A stretch of DNA of 38,031 nt, from assembly GCA_002083615.1 (NCBI GenBank), contig MSXO01000029.1, forward strand, positions 1 through 38,031, read 5' to 3'. Shown piece by piece: positions 27,017-35,868 of the stretch. Every line of letters starts with the position of its first letter. Position 1 is the first letter of the stretch. The translations under genes were made by a program, and so were the position numbers. The notes under the pieces were generated by a model. The model was not told where the DNA came from, ran no database searches, and worked only from the letters and a program-made list of their open reading frames with translations. The DNA is from Proteobacteria bacterium ST_bin11. GTDB lineage: Bacteria; Pseudomonadota; Gammaproteobacteria; Methylococcales; Methylomonadaceae.

Positions 27017-28441
27017 TTAAGAAGCGCGAAAACTCTTTCTGCCGATTAACAGCAGGCCACTGCCCAGCAGCCAGAACGCCGAAGGAATCGGAACCGGTGC
27101 TGTAAATTTAAAGACTTGTCCCGTCAAGCCGCCCGGACCTCTTTGGCTGCTACCCAACACATAAAGCTCGCCATCAGCGTCCTGACCGAAACCTAAAATC
27201 CACAGGGATAAGTCCATATTGTCAACATTCAGTTCTTCTATGCTGCCACTGCTGAGGTCGCCCGCGAAGAGTCTGCCGCTGGGAAAGCCAAATGAGCCCC
27301 AATCGCCGAAGATGTATTTACCTTTAAGACTGGGAAGATCCGAACCGCGATAGACAAAACCACCGGTGACCGAGAAGCCTTCGGTATGGTCGTATTGTAG
27401 AACCGGATCAATCAAATTAGCGGGTAAACCACTCAAGTCATTGCTGATCAAACCTGTCGCCGGATTGAATTTAAATTGGCCTTCTTTTAAGTTCCAGCCG
27501 TAATTACCGCCGGCGGTAATGATGTTGACCTCTTCTACGGTATTTTGGCCGACATCAGCCGCCACCAATTGGCCATTTTGGGTGTCGAAACTAAAGCGCC
27601 AAGTGTTACGCAAGCCATAGGCAAAAATTTCATCGACACGGGCGGCATCATTAACAAACGGATTATCCGACGGAATGCCGTATTTGCCATTGGCGCTGTT
27701 ATTTCCAGTTGGGTCGATACGCAAGATGCTGCCGAGTACATTGCTGGCATCTTGGCCGTTACCGATCGTACCGTGGCCATTGCCGACGTCGTTGGCTGCG
27801 CCACCATCACCTAAGGAAATATACAAATTCGCATCCGGGCCGAAGGCCAGCATGCCGCCATTGTGATTACTTTGCGGCTGATCGATCCGCATTATTTCCC
27901 GCCGCGAATTGGCATTGATGCGGTCAGCGTTAGCCGGATCAACTTGCCATTCAGCCACTACCGATTGGTGGTTGAAAGACGGAGACGTGACACTAAAATC
28001 GGCTGCGCCTGCCACTCGAACTTCGCTGCTATACGTATACACCTTGCCGTATCCGGCTTTGCCCGCGTTGGCATAGTCCGGATGAAATGCCAGGCCTAGC
28101 AAGCCGCGTTCGTCGTAAGCCGGGTTCAGGGTTACCAATCGTGAACTCAGGTCGAGATAGGGCGTAGCCTGCAGCGCGCCGTTTTTTATTAATCGGATAG
28201 TGCCTTTTTGATCGGCAACAAATAATCTGTCAGTCCCATCTCCGGCATGCGTCAATAAATTTGGAGCGGTAAACCCGGAAGCTACCTCTTGTAAACCTAT
28301 ATGAATCGCACCCTTGCTTATTGCATCGGGAAACGGGTCGAAAGGATCGAAGGGATTGGAAACGGTTTGCGCCTGAGCAGTATTTGCCAGAAGGAAGGCG
28401 CAAGGCACTAGTAGTTTAAAAACTGAATTTTGGGACTTCAT
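27017..28441 (-). CDS. PQQ-dependent sugar dehydrogenase (GSDH family) with C-terminal sorting signal
   Basis: A 474-residue exported protein. A signal peptide (LLVPCAFLLANTAQAQ) and a short NPFDPFDPFPD repeat precede a six-bladed propeller of the soluble glucose/aldose dehydrogenase type. Key segments are DERGLLGLAFHPDY, HNGGMLAFGPDANLYISLGDGG, YGLRNTWRFSFD, DVGQNTVEEVN and GGNYGW. It ends VPIPSAFWLLGSGLLL plus GRK, the same kind of sorting signal as its neighbours, so it is probably surface-anchored or released. AGAGGT precedes ATG 28441. It starts 30 bases after the 28472-29338 gene and is likely in its operon. The substrate is unknown; some family members act on oligosaccharides. Confidence 0.88.
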   Translation of the reverse strand: MKSQNSVFKLLVPCAFLLANTAQAQTVSNPFDPFDPFPDAISKGAIHIGLQEVASGFTAPNLLTHAGDGTDRLFVADQKGTIRLIKNGALQATPYLDLSSRLVTLNPAYDERGLLGLAFHPDYANAGKAGYGKVYTYSSEVRVAGAADFSVTSPSFNHQSVVAEWQVDPANADRINANSRREIMRIDQPQSNHNGGMLAFGPDANLYISLGDGGAANDVGNGHGTIGNGQDASNVLGSILRIDPTGNNSANGKYGIPSDNPFVNDAARVDEIFAYGLRNTWRFSFDTQNGQLVAADVGQNTVEEVNIITAGGNYGWNLKEGQFKFNPATGLISNDLSGLPANLIDPVLQYDHTEGFSVTGGFVYRGSDLPSLKGKYIFGDWGSFGFPSGRLFAGDLSSGSIEELNVDNMDLSLWILGFGQDADGELYVLGSSQRGPGGLTGQVFKFTAPVPIPSAFWLLGSGLLLIGRKSFRAS

Positions 28442-28471
28442 AAAAATGGACCTCTAAATGGCGAAGTGCTG

Positions 28472-29338
28472 TTAAACAAGCAGTTGGACTGCTGAGCTCT
28501 GCTTTCTGGCGTGTTTGCGATTGAAGCTAAATCCGGCCAATGCGCTGCCAAACAACCAGACGGCGGATGGCAGTGGCACTGCCGCCGGGTGGACAGTTAG
28601 CGACATGGTGCCTCTGTAAATCGGGTTGGTGCACGAAAGAAGGGCAGTATTACAGCGTTCGCCGCCAGCGGCGATGGAATAGGTGCCGGCAGGCAAAAAG
28701 TAATTGGCTAAGATTTCGCCGGTGCCGACGGCAGTATTATGATTGCCATTGCCGCCCCAAGTCAGGCCGCGGCTGGGATCGGTATCTGAGGTGGCACCGA
28801 CTGCGATCACATACTCCAGTTTTACCCACTGATCGGCATAATTAGCCATGCTCCAATCGCCGAAGGCGTCAAATTGGCCTTCATACGTCTGATTTAAAGT
28901 ATCCCGATAACCGGAATGTTTCAGATATAGCCCGCTCGGATCGCTGTCGGTAGGGCTGGCAATCGGATTTAAATTTTCGTCTACCGGATTCACCGTATCG
29001 TAGTCAGCCCAATCGTGCGAGCCGGCAAAAAAAGCGCCTCTATACAAAGTAAAGGCTGGGTCAAGGCCAGCCGTGTTTTGAATAAAGCTAATATCCACGT
29101 TTGCGGCTTTCGTCAGCGTAAAAATATACCAGCGCGCTGACGCGCCACCAATCGCATGACTATCGCCCAAGTCGGCATCGGTGCCGTCTATCCAGCCATA
29201 GGCTTTGTAAGCATTGAGGGTATGAGACACCGTGCCGGTCGGATCGGTGCCCAGATTTGCAAAGGACACGTGAGCTTGTGCACTTTGGCCTAGGCACAGG
29301 CCGCAAACAACAAGCAGTAAGCGGTAAAATCTATTCAT
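28472..29338 (-). CDS. Exosortase-target secreted protein, AHV/GDSH family
   Basis: A 288-residue paralogue of the proteins at 26074 and 29522. A signal peptide ends AQA at residue 22, with mature start HVSFANL. Shared motifs are YGWIDGTDADLGDSH (His61), IFTLTKAANVDISF, LDPAFTLYRG, SHD (His108), GQFDAFGDWSMAN and LPAGTYSIAAGG. The sorting signal VPLPSAVWLFGSALAGF is followed by a longer than usual tail (NRKHARKQSSAVQLLV). It precedes the sugar dehydrogenase gene by 30 bases. No sigma-54 site was found in the 183 bases upstream, so its promoter remains unclear. Function unknown. Confidence 0.87.
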   Translation of the reverse strand: MNRFYRLLLVVCGLCLGQSAQAHVSFANLGTDPTGTVSHTLNAYKAYGWIDGTDADLGDSHAIGGASARWYIFTLTKAANVDISFIQNTAGLDPAFTLYRGAFFAGSHDWADYDTVNPVDENLNPIASPTDSDPSGLYLKHSGYRDTLNQTYEGQFDAFGDWSMANYADQWVKLEYVIAVGATSDTDPSRGLTWGGNGNHNTAVGTGEILANYFLPAGTYSIAAGGERCNTALLSCTNPIYRGTMSLTVHPAAVPLPSAVWLFGSALAGFSFNRKHARKQSSAVQLLV

Positions 29339-29441
29339 GTTCTGATTCCGGTTTTGAGTTTTGTTATAGGAAACGCCGGCGCGTATATCGTCTCGCCGCC
29401 GGCTATTCTAAAAACTCTTAAAAGCCGGACAGCAGAAAAGC

Positions 29442-29461
29442 AAAAGGAGCATCCTTGCTCC
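29442..29461 (-). terminator. Intrinsic terminator after the 29522-30556 gene
   Basis: On the minus strand GGAGCA and TGCTCC form a six-base-pair stem with an AGGA loop, followed by TTTTGCTTTT. It separates this gene from the next minus-strand gene at 28472-29338. Confidence 0.7.
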
Positions 29462-29521
29462 CGGTCTTCCGTGGCCGCGATGTTTCTGCAGAGAGAAAAA
29501 TCGGTACCTAACTATCCAAAA

Positions 29522-30556
29522 TTAAGCAGCAAGCGCTTTGCGACGACCGAAGCCGACCAAGCCAGCGAGCGCGCTACCAAACAACCAGACTGCGCCTGGT
29601 ACCGGTACGGCTTGGACGTTCAGTGTAATGTCCATATTGCGAGCCAAGCGCAAGTTGGCATAGCTGCCTGGGACGGCTGCGCCGCCAGGCCATTGGGTGC
29701 CGTTACATCCGGGTGCGCCGAAAGAGGTGCAATCGACAGAGGCGGCTGCGGGTGTGCCCAATTGCACTTGGGTGAACAAACTGGTCAACTCAGCCAAGCT
29801 AGCACCACCAATGGTCATTGTATAGGTGCCTGGGCCGAGCAAACCGCTCCAGCTGACGCTGTTGTCTACAACGCCGTCAGAATAGGCGCCGCTGGCTGCA
29901 TCGGCTACCGCGTCGATAAAGGTAACGCCGCTTACCAAACCGTTGTTATTACCCATGGTGAAGTTACCATCCGATTTGAATACACCCCATTTGTCGCGGT
30001 TGCCCGGTAGGTTCGCCGCGCCGCCTGCAGCCAGGATTTCATCATTGGCGTCATAGAATGGCGACCAAGAGGCAAAGCCCGGTGAGCTGGCCAAATAGGC
30101 TTGGGTGGCTGCTGAGCCAGTCAGTCCTGCAGCCACGGCAGGGGCCAAACCGTTCAGATCGCCTACACCGTCATGCGATGAAGCAGGTACCATACCGCTG
30201 AAAATAGACACGCCTGGGTTTAACACTGAAGCGCCGTTAGTGTTGGCTGCGCCGGTAACAGTAAAGCTCACATTCGACGCTTGCGTCAACGTGAAGAATC
30301 GAAAGCGGTTGTTATGGCTATCGCCGTAGGTATCGACCGAAGCGGTTCGATTAACGCCGTTGTTGCTCAAGCCAGAGACCCAGCCGGCGTTGCTGGATAC
30401 GGTTGGATTCAAACCACCCGAACCGGCACCGGCGTAGGCATTGGTCGCTTGGTCATACAGTGCAGTGCCGTAACCAACATGCGCGGATGCCAGGTCGGCA
30501 AACAGCGCTAAGCTCAGCGCCGAAACGGTTTTAAGTAGAGTGGTTGTTTTGACCAT
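29522..30556 (-). CDS. Exosortase-target secreted protein, AHV/GDSH family (longest member)
   Basis: A 344-residue exported protein. A signal peptide ends ASA at residue 25, with mature start HVGYGTAL. Family motifs are NAGWVSG, YGDSH (His81), FRFFTLTQASNVSF, LNPGVSIFSG, SSHD (His128), NFTMGNNNG and LGPGTYTMTIGG. The C-terminus VPVPGAVWLFGSALAGLVGFGRRK is a canonical sorting signal. It is longer than its relatives through inserts in the middle and a Cys-containing region (DCTSFGAPGCNG) that might form a disulfide. AGAGGA precedes ATG 30556. A sigma-54 promoter lies 111-126 bases upstream. Function unknown. Confidence 0.88.
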   Translation of the reverse strand: MVKTTTLLKTVSALSLALFADLASAHVGYGTALYDQATNAYAGAGSGGLNPTVSSNAGWVSGLSNNGVNRTASVDTYGDSHNNRFRFFTLTQASNVSFTVTGAANTNGASVLNPGVSIFSGMVPASSHDGVGDLNGLAPAVAAGLTGSAATQAYLASSPGFASWSPFYDANDEILAAGGAANLPGNRDKWGVFKSDGNFTMGNNNGLVSGVTFIDAVADAASGAYSDGVVDNSVSWSGLLGPGTYTMTIGGASLAELTSLFTQVQLGTPAAASVDCTSFGAPGCNGTQWPGGAAVPGSYANLRLARNMDITLNVQAVPVPGAVWLFGSALAGLVGFGRRKALAA

Positions 30557-30890
30557 AAAATCCTCTTGAACGGTTAATTTATAATTAGAATTGATTTTTT
30601 TATCCTGTAAAACACGATCAGCGCGGCTTATTAGGCCAGTAAGATCTGTTCCACAGCTTTGGAAACAGCAGGATATATGCCAGTGACTTTTTTATTAATT
30701 ATTTCAACAACTAGCGCCATTTATTGCCTGACGCACGGCGGCGCGAAGAATTAATCTTTGTTATCTAACTCAAGAAGTGAGTGAAATAACCTATTTTGCG
30801 AAAACGTTCAGAGGGGATGAGGGGCGCAAGGGCCTTTAGCAGACCATGGCCCCGAAGATTAACCGCGGCTTGCTTGTAACCGGGCTGGGG
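30557..30890. other. Intergenic region upstream of the 29522-30556 gene
   Basis: Besides the sigma-54 site, this region holds TCACTCACTT (minus strand, 30784-30775), about 95 bases upstream of the -24 element. The same ten bases occur upstream of the sigma-54 site at 37439. No gene or clear terminator for zwf was seen. Confidence 0.35.
30667..30682 (-). promoter_or_regulatory. Sigma-54 (-24/-12) promoter of the 29522-30556 gene
   Basis: On the minus strand TGGCATATATCCTGCT has GG and GC ten bases apart. It differs from the plus-strand site at 25894 in only two of 16 positions. It predicts a leader of roughly 100 bases. Confidence 0.72.
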
Positions 30891-32381
30891 TTATGGCTGA
30901 CACTCCGGCATCAAGGAACTACGCCAATACTGGCCTTCCTTTTCAAACAAGCGCCGACTTTCCTCAGGCCCCCAGGAGCCAGCCGGGTACGTGGCGATGT
31001 AGTCCCTTTCAGTTACCCAATTGTGCAAAATCGGATCCACTATGCGCCAAGCGTATTCCACTTCATCGAAACGCAAAAACAGCGAACGGTCGCCCTTCAT
31101 CACATCCAGCAACAAATCCTCGTAAGCATCGACACGGCGTTCGTCCGGATTGCGAAAACTCGCGTCCAGACTGGTGGTGCGGGTCCGCATTTCCAATCCG
31201 GCTTCCTTGACAGTCATTTCGATGCGGATGCATTCTTCCGGCTGAATTCCCAACAATATCCAGTTTGGCGTCATACACTGCACATGGGTATCGCGGAAAA
31301 ATTGAAAGGGCGGATGCCGAAAACAAATCGCAATCGAAGACTGGCCCTTAGCCATGCGCTTGCCGGTGCGCAAATAAAACGGCACGCCGCGCCAGCGCCA
31401 GTTGTCGATCAACAATTTCATCGCCGCATAGGTTTCGGTACTGCTGTCGGCAGGGATATTAGCTTCCTCCAGATAACCGGGAACCTTCTGCCCAGCGATA
31501 TTGCCTTTGGCATATTGGCCGCGAAAGGCGTGCGCATGGACCGCCGATTTAGGGATGGGCCGGATCGATTTGAGCACTTTGACTTTCTCGTCGCGCAAGG
31601 ATTCAGCATCCATTGAAACTGGCGGCTCCATCGCCACCAAAGTCAAAAGCTGCAGCAAATGACTTTGCAGCATGTCGCGCATCGCGCCAGCGCTATCGTA
31701 ATACTCCCCGCGATTGCCTATCCCCATATCTTCAGCATGCGTGATTTGCACATGGTCGATGTAATTGCGATTCCACAAGGGCTCCAGCATTACGTTGGCG
31801 AAGCGAAACACCAACACGTTCTGCACCATACCCTTGCCCAGATAATGATCGATACGGTAGATTTGGTCTTCGCTCAAATACCGGCTTAGTCGTTTTTGCA
31901 GAGCCTGCGCGCTCTCCAGATCGTAGCCGAACGGTTTCTCGATCACCACCCGCCGCCAGCCGTACTCTTCGTTGAGCAACTCTACCTGGCTTAAGGCTTC
32001 GATAACATTGCCGAAATCACTGGGACCGATGGCTAAGTAGAACGCCATATTCCGGGAAAACCGTGGCTGGGTATTTAGGGTTTCCGCCAACGTTTTATAA
32101 CACTCCGGCTGATCGAGATCGCCGCGATGATAATCCAGCCGTTCGCTAAAACGGCTGAACACCGCTTCATCAAGCAAACCATGCGCCTGCTCCAGCAATA
32201 AGGCCCGCACTTCCGCCAGCCAGGTCGCCTTATCCCACGGCCGGCGGCCTACCGCCATGATGCGGGTGCCTTCCGGTAGCTTTTTTTCCAATTCAAGATG
32301 ATAAAAGCCGGGCATTAGCTTTAGCCGCGCCAAATTGCCGGTCGCACCGAAAATGACGTAAGTGCAGGGTTCTGTATTCAT
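30891..32381 (-). CDS. zwf: Glucose-6-phosphate 1-dehydrogenase
   Basis: This enzyme oxidises glucose 6-phosphate to 6-phosphogluconolactone. In RuMP methanotrophs it serves the oxidative cycle or NADPH supply. I chose ATG 32381 (496 residues) because the product begins NTEPCTYVIFGATGNLA at the Rossmann strand and GAGGT lies about eight bases upstream. Motifs are GATGNLARLKLMPGFY (cofactor loop), VIEKPFGYD and the active-site RIDHYLGK (near residue 177). In the last of these the residue after GK is Gly where Glu is usual. RTGKRM is also present. The phosphohexomutase gene lies upstream on the same strand. Confidence 0.95.
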   Translation of the reverse strand: MNTEPCTYVIFGATGNLARLKLMPGFYHLELEKKLPEGTRIMAVGRRPWDKATWLAEVRALLLEQAHGLLDEAVFSRFSERLDYHRGDLDQPECYKTLAETLNTQPRFSRNMAFYLAIGPSDFGNVIEALSQVELLNEEYGWRRVVIEKPFGYDLESAQALQKRLSRYLSEDQIYRIDHYLGKGMVQNVLVFRFANVMLEPLWNRNYIDHVQITHAEDMGIGNRGEYYDSAGAMRDMLQSHLLQLLTLVAMEPPVSMDAESLRDEKVKVLKSIRPIPKSAVHAHAFRGQYAKGNIAGQKVPGYLEEANIPADSSTETYAAMKLLIDNWRWRGVPFYLRTGKRMAKGQSSIAICFRHPPFQFFRDTHVQCMTPNWILLGIQPEECIRIEMTVKEAGLEMRTRTTSLDASFRNPDERRVDAYEDLLLDVMKGDRSLFLRFDEVEYAWRIVDPILHNWVTERDYIATYPAGSWGPEESRRLFEKEGQYWRSSLMPECQP

Positions 32382-32611
32382 AAAAGCTACCTCGTCTCTA
32401 CTTTGCAACACTGTATGCAGTTTGCACCATTTGCACGGGCACGTCGAACGTCAAAGCCCAATTCAGTCAACCTGCAAGCCGTTCTTCCTAATTTCGGCAG
32501 CCCGCGGGATGTTAAGCCGATTGCCACACGGGGCTCGCTGTGCGCAAAAACGCTTCCCGCTTACGCGGAAATCAGGCTCACAAGATTCATGCGGACGGGG
32601 AAATTAAAACG
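32382..32611. other. Gap between the phosphohexomutase gene and zwf
   Basis: No gene recognised. No intrinsic terminator with a T-run is visible on the minus strand. It should hold the zwf promoter. Confidence 0.3.
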
Positions 32612-34030
32612 CTAGCCGGCAATCCGCTTTAGCGTCGTAGCCACCAAATCTTCTGCGCGAGCCATTTGATCGGCCTCGGCATAGCACCGCAATTCCGGCG
32701 CGTTGCCGGAAGGCCGCAGATGCACGATCTCGCCGTTGGCGAAAGTAAAGCGCAAGCCGTCCGTCGTATCGCTATTCACCGGCGCCCCCAATTTGTCACC
32801 CCATAGGCCGCGATAGGCGTTGGCATCGGCTTGCAAGCGCTCCAGCAAAGCACGGCTATTGGCGACCGGAAAATCTTGAATACGGTCACTTGCGGTGTAA
32901 CGCTGCGGTAAACCTTGCAACAACCCGGATAAATTGACGCCTTGCGTGCTTGCCATCGCCAGCAAAGCCAAAGCCGGCAACACCGAATCGCGCGTGGGCA
33001 GAGCCGCCAAGGCAACGCCATTCACCGATAAACCATCTCCGGCCAGAAAACCGCCGTTGGCCTCGAAGCCAGCCACGCCACCGCTTGGAACTTGCTCCAT
33101 GCCGGCAATGACATACGGCGAACCGATTCGAGTGCGGATTACCTGTTTGAACCAGCCGGATGCTTCGATGGCAGTGTTACAACTGACCGGGGTCACCACG
33201 GTGTCCGCACCCAAAAATTTCGCGCACAGCAAACCGACAATATCGCCGCGCAGCCATTCCCCAGTTTCATCGCCAATCAAGGGCCGGTCGCCATCGCCGT
33301 CAGTGGAAATCAGGGCATCCAAGTTGTATTCAGTAGCCCAGTTGCGGCCACGCTGCCGATCCGCTTCGCCGACGGCTTCGGTATCGATGGGAACGAAGGT
33401 GTCGGTGCGCTCCAAACCAATTACCTCAGCACCCAATGCCGCCAGCACGGCTTTCAATACATCGCGCGCGGCGCTGGAATGCTCGTAGACGCCCACCCGC
33501 CAACCGTTTAACAAATCATCCGCAAACAGACTGGTGTAGCGCTCCTGAAATTGCGCGAGTGCAGCCGGGTTTACAGCAGGCAACTCGGCAGACACATTCC
33601 GCACATCCACCGTCGCACTGGTCATTGCCGCTTCATCGGCCTTGCTGATTTCGCCATCGGCTCGATAAAACTTGATGCCGTTGCGATCGAATGGAATATG
33701 ACTACCGGTCACCATGATTGCCGGCAAACCTTGCGTCAACGCATACAAGGCCAACGCCGGCGTCGGCAGCACGCCGCAGAATTCCACTTCGCAACCCGCC
33801 TGACGAATACCCGCCACACAGGCTTGGGCAATTTCCGGGCTGGAAGGCCTAAGGTCCATGCCCAAAACGATTTTTTGGCCAGGGGCACTGAGATTTAAAC
33901 CCTGGATAAACGCCAGGGTGTATGCGGCACAGACTTCGTCAGTCATTTGCTTAACCAGGCCACGCGCGCCGCTGGTACCGAAGGCCACGCCGCTGTCGGC
34001 CATCATTTGTTGGATGTTGATTGTTGTCAT
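32612..34030 (-). CDS. Phosphomannomutase / phosphoglucomutase
   Basis: A 472-residue alpha-D-phosphohexomutase moving phosphate between C6 and C1 of hexose phosphates for nucleotide-sugar or glycogen synthesis. FGTSGARG is the substrate loop. VTGSHIPFDRNGIKFY (near 110) carries the phospho-Ser, with TGSHIP rather than the common TASHNP. DGDGDRP (near 246) is the Mg2+ site. GFEANGGF is the sugar-specificity loop, and HLRPSGNAPELRCYAEA binds phosphate. The substrate preference (mannose or glucose) cannot be told from this. It is 230 bases upstream of zwf on the same strand. Confidence 0.92.
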   Translation of the reverse strand: MTTINIQQMMADSGVAFGTSGARGLVKQMTDEVCAAYTLAFIQGLNLSAPGQKIVLGMDLRPSSPEIAQACVAGIRQAGCEVEFCGVLPTPALALYALTQGLPAIMVTGSHIPFDRNGIKFYRADGEISKADEAAMTSATVDVRNVSAELPAVNPAALAQFQERYTSLFADDLLNGWRVGVYEHSSAARDVLKAVLAALGAEVIGLERTDTFVPIDTEAVGEADRQRGRNWATEYNLDALISTDGDGDRPLIGDETGEWLRGDIVGLLCAKFLGADTVVTPVSCNTAIEASGWFKQVIRTRIGSPYVIAGMEQVPSGGVAGFEANGGFLAGDGLSVNGVALAALPTRDSVLPALALLAMASTQGVNLSGLLQGLPQRYTASDRIQDFPVANSRALLERLQADANAYRGLWGDKLGAPVNSDTTDGLRFTFANGEIVHLRPSGNAPELRCYAEADQMARAEDLVATTLKRIAG

Positions 34031-34155
34031 GAGTCAGGATCAGTTGAGAGTAATTAAATGAAAATACTGGCAATAGTACCGTCTAGCCAGACATGATAGA
34101 GAAAACCAGGCGTTCGGCAACAGAATGATTGCCTTAGCGAAACATATGACTGTGG

Positions 34156-34296
34156 CTAACACTGCATCCGCCGCATAAAATCCTGCAAGGTTTGACCGAA
34201 GTCGTCGGTAAACACTTGGTCCAGCACCAGCGCGCGGAGAATAAGGTTCAGCCGGACATAGTGCGACGTTGTCGACCATAATGTCCCTCGGAGCAA
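34156..34296 (-). CDS. Possible small ORF or gene relic
   Basis: A 46-codon frame with TTG as its only plausible start reads LLRGTLWSTTSHYVRLNLIL and ends FGQTLQDFMRRMQC. It looks like a protein C-terminus (amphipathic, no odd composition), but no family is recognised and no good ribosome-binding site is seen. It lies in the 329-base gap between the YjgR-like and phosphohexomutase genes. It could be the end of a decayed gene. A longer overlapping frame (34040-34312) looks less protein-like. Confidence 0.22.
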   Translation of the reverse strand: MLRGTLWSTTSHYVRLNLILRALVLDQVFTDDFGQTLQDFMRRMQC

Positions 34297-34359
34297 TTAA
34301 AAGAGCCGCCATCCTAAAACAGCCCTCCTCAAAGCGTTATGTCAGCAATGTTTTAGGCC

Positions 34360-35868
34360 TTAGCGCCGACCACCCAATAACGAGCCCAGCACGCCACGGA
34401 TAATTTGTTTACCCACTTCCTGGCCAATACTGCGCGCGGCACTTTTCGCAGCCGCTTCCAGCACGCTTTGTCCACCGTTGCTGCGACCGCGTCGGGATTT
34501 AGTAGCGGCGCCCACGCCTCCTAACAACACTTCGCCCCAGTCGAAACCAGAGCCTGAGCCACCGCTCTCTCTGACAGACTCTGGTGGCGCGACTTTTTCG
34601 GCGCGGCCTTTCAGTATTTCGTAGGCCGATTCGCGATCAACCTGCTTTTCGTAATGGCCGGCAATCACGGAGGTGCTGATGGATTCTTGGCGTTCGCTGT
34701 CGCTGGCTGGGCCGACTCGGGAACTGGGCGGTTTGATCATGGCCCGTTGCACCGGCATGGGCGTGCCTTTCGCGTCCAGGAATGACACCAAGGCTTCGCC
34801 CACGCCTAGCTCGGTGATGGCAGTTTCGACATCGACCCCCGGATTGGCTCGAAAAGTCTCCGCTGCCGCTTTCACAGCTTTTTGATCGCGCGGCGTAAAC
34901 GCCCGCAAGGCATGTTGTACCCTATTCCCTAACTGGCCGAGAATTACATCGGGAATATCCAGCGGGTTTTGACTGACAAAATACACCCCCACGCCCTTGG
35001 ACCGAATCAAGCGCACGACTTGCTCGATTTTTTGCAGCAAGGCCAACGGCGCATCGTTGAACAATAAATGGGCTTCGTCGAAAAAGAACACCAGCTTAGG
35101 TTTATCCAAATCGCCGGCTTCCGGCAGATTTTCGAACAACTCGGACAACAGCCACAACAGCAAAGTGGCGTAAACGCGCGGCGAGTTATACAGCGTGTCG
35201 GCGGCCAGAATATTGATCACGCCCCGGCCGCCATCGGTTTGCAGAAAATCATTGAAATCCAAGGCCGGTTCGCCGAACAGATTCTCGCCGCCTTCGTGTT
35301 CCAGTTGCAACAAGCCGCGCTGGATCGCACCGACGCTGGCCGCCGAGATACTGCCGTATTCCCCGGATAGTTCGGAGGCATTTTCGGATGCGTATTGCAG
35401 CAAGGCCCGCAGATCTTTCAAGTCCAGCAGCAACCAGCCATTATCATCGGCAATTTTAAACGCCGCCGTAAGCACACCGCCTTGTACCTCATTCAAACCC
35501 AGCATCCGCGCCAAGAGCAAAGGGCCCATTTCCGACACGGTCGACCGCAAGGGATGGCCTTTTTTACCCAACACATCCCAAAACAGGGTTGGCATCGCCG
35601 CATAATCGGCGGCTATCCCCAACTCTGCCAGCCGCGCTTCGACTTTGGGATTGCCACCACCGGCCCGGCTGACGCCCGACAAATCGCCCTTCACATCCGC
35701 CATGAACACCGGCACACCGATTTGCGAAAACGCCTCGGCCAAGGTTTGCAGAGTAATGGTTTTGCCGGTGCCGGTCGCGCCGGCAATCAAACCGTGGCGA
35801 TTGGCCATGTTCGGCAGCAGAGAAAGTTCGACAGTGTGGGATTTGGCGATCAGCAAAGGTGCAGTCAT
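34360..35868 (-). CDS. YjgR-like (DUF853) HerA-family ATPase
   Basis: A 502-residue P-loop ATPase, almost the same length as E. coli YjgR (500). I chose ATG 35868 (AGGA about eight bases upstream) over ATG 35967, since the family begins with a short strand before HGLIAGATGTGKTITLQTLA (Walker A near residue 30). ADVKGDLSG, LVFFFDEAHLLF (Walker B near 262), FVSQNPLDIPD and LRAFTPRDQKAVK follow. The C-terminus is Gly/Ser-rich with a conserved helical end (KQIIRGVLGSLLGGRR). The family is HerA/FtsK-like, but its cellular role is not known. Confidence 0.9.
   Translation of the reverse strand: MTAPLLIAKSHTVELSLLPNMANRHGLIAGATGTGKTITLQTLAEAFSQIGVPVFMADVKGDLSGVSRAGGGNPKVEARLAELGIAADYAAMPTLFWDVLGKKGHPLRSTVSEMGPLLLARMLGLNEVQGGVLTAAFKIADDNGWLLLDLKDLRALLQYASENASELSGEYGSISAASVGAIQRGLLQLEHEGGENLFGEPALDFNDFLQTDGGRGVINILAADTLYNSPRVYATLLLWLLSELFENLPEAGDLDKPKLVFFFDEAHLLFNDAPLALLQKIEQVVRLIRSKGVGVYFVSQNPLDIPDVILGQLGNRVQHALRAFTPRDQKAVKAAAETFRANPGVDVETAITELGVGEALVSFLDAKGTPMPVQRAMIKPPSSRVGPASDSERQESISTSVIAGHYEKQVDRESAYEILKGRAEKVAPPESVRESGGSGSGFDWGEVLLGGVGAATKSRRGRSNGGQSVLEAAAKSAARSIGQEVGKQIIRGVLGSLLGGRR

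Noticed and set aside
29446..29461. Sigma-54-like GG-N10-GC upstream of the 28472-29338 gene
   Set aside because: The match lies inside the terminator hairpin and lacks TGGC and TTGC context.
29354..30010. Plus-strand open frame of 218 codons over the secreted protein gene at 29522
   Set aside because: Antisense to a gene with a clear signal peptide and sorting signal; no family resemblance.
30846..31616. Plus-strand open frame of 256 codons over zwf
   Set aside because: Antisense to conserved G6P dehydrogenase sequence; no ribosome-binding site and no recognisable domain.
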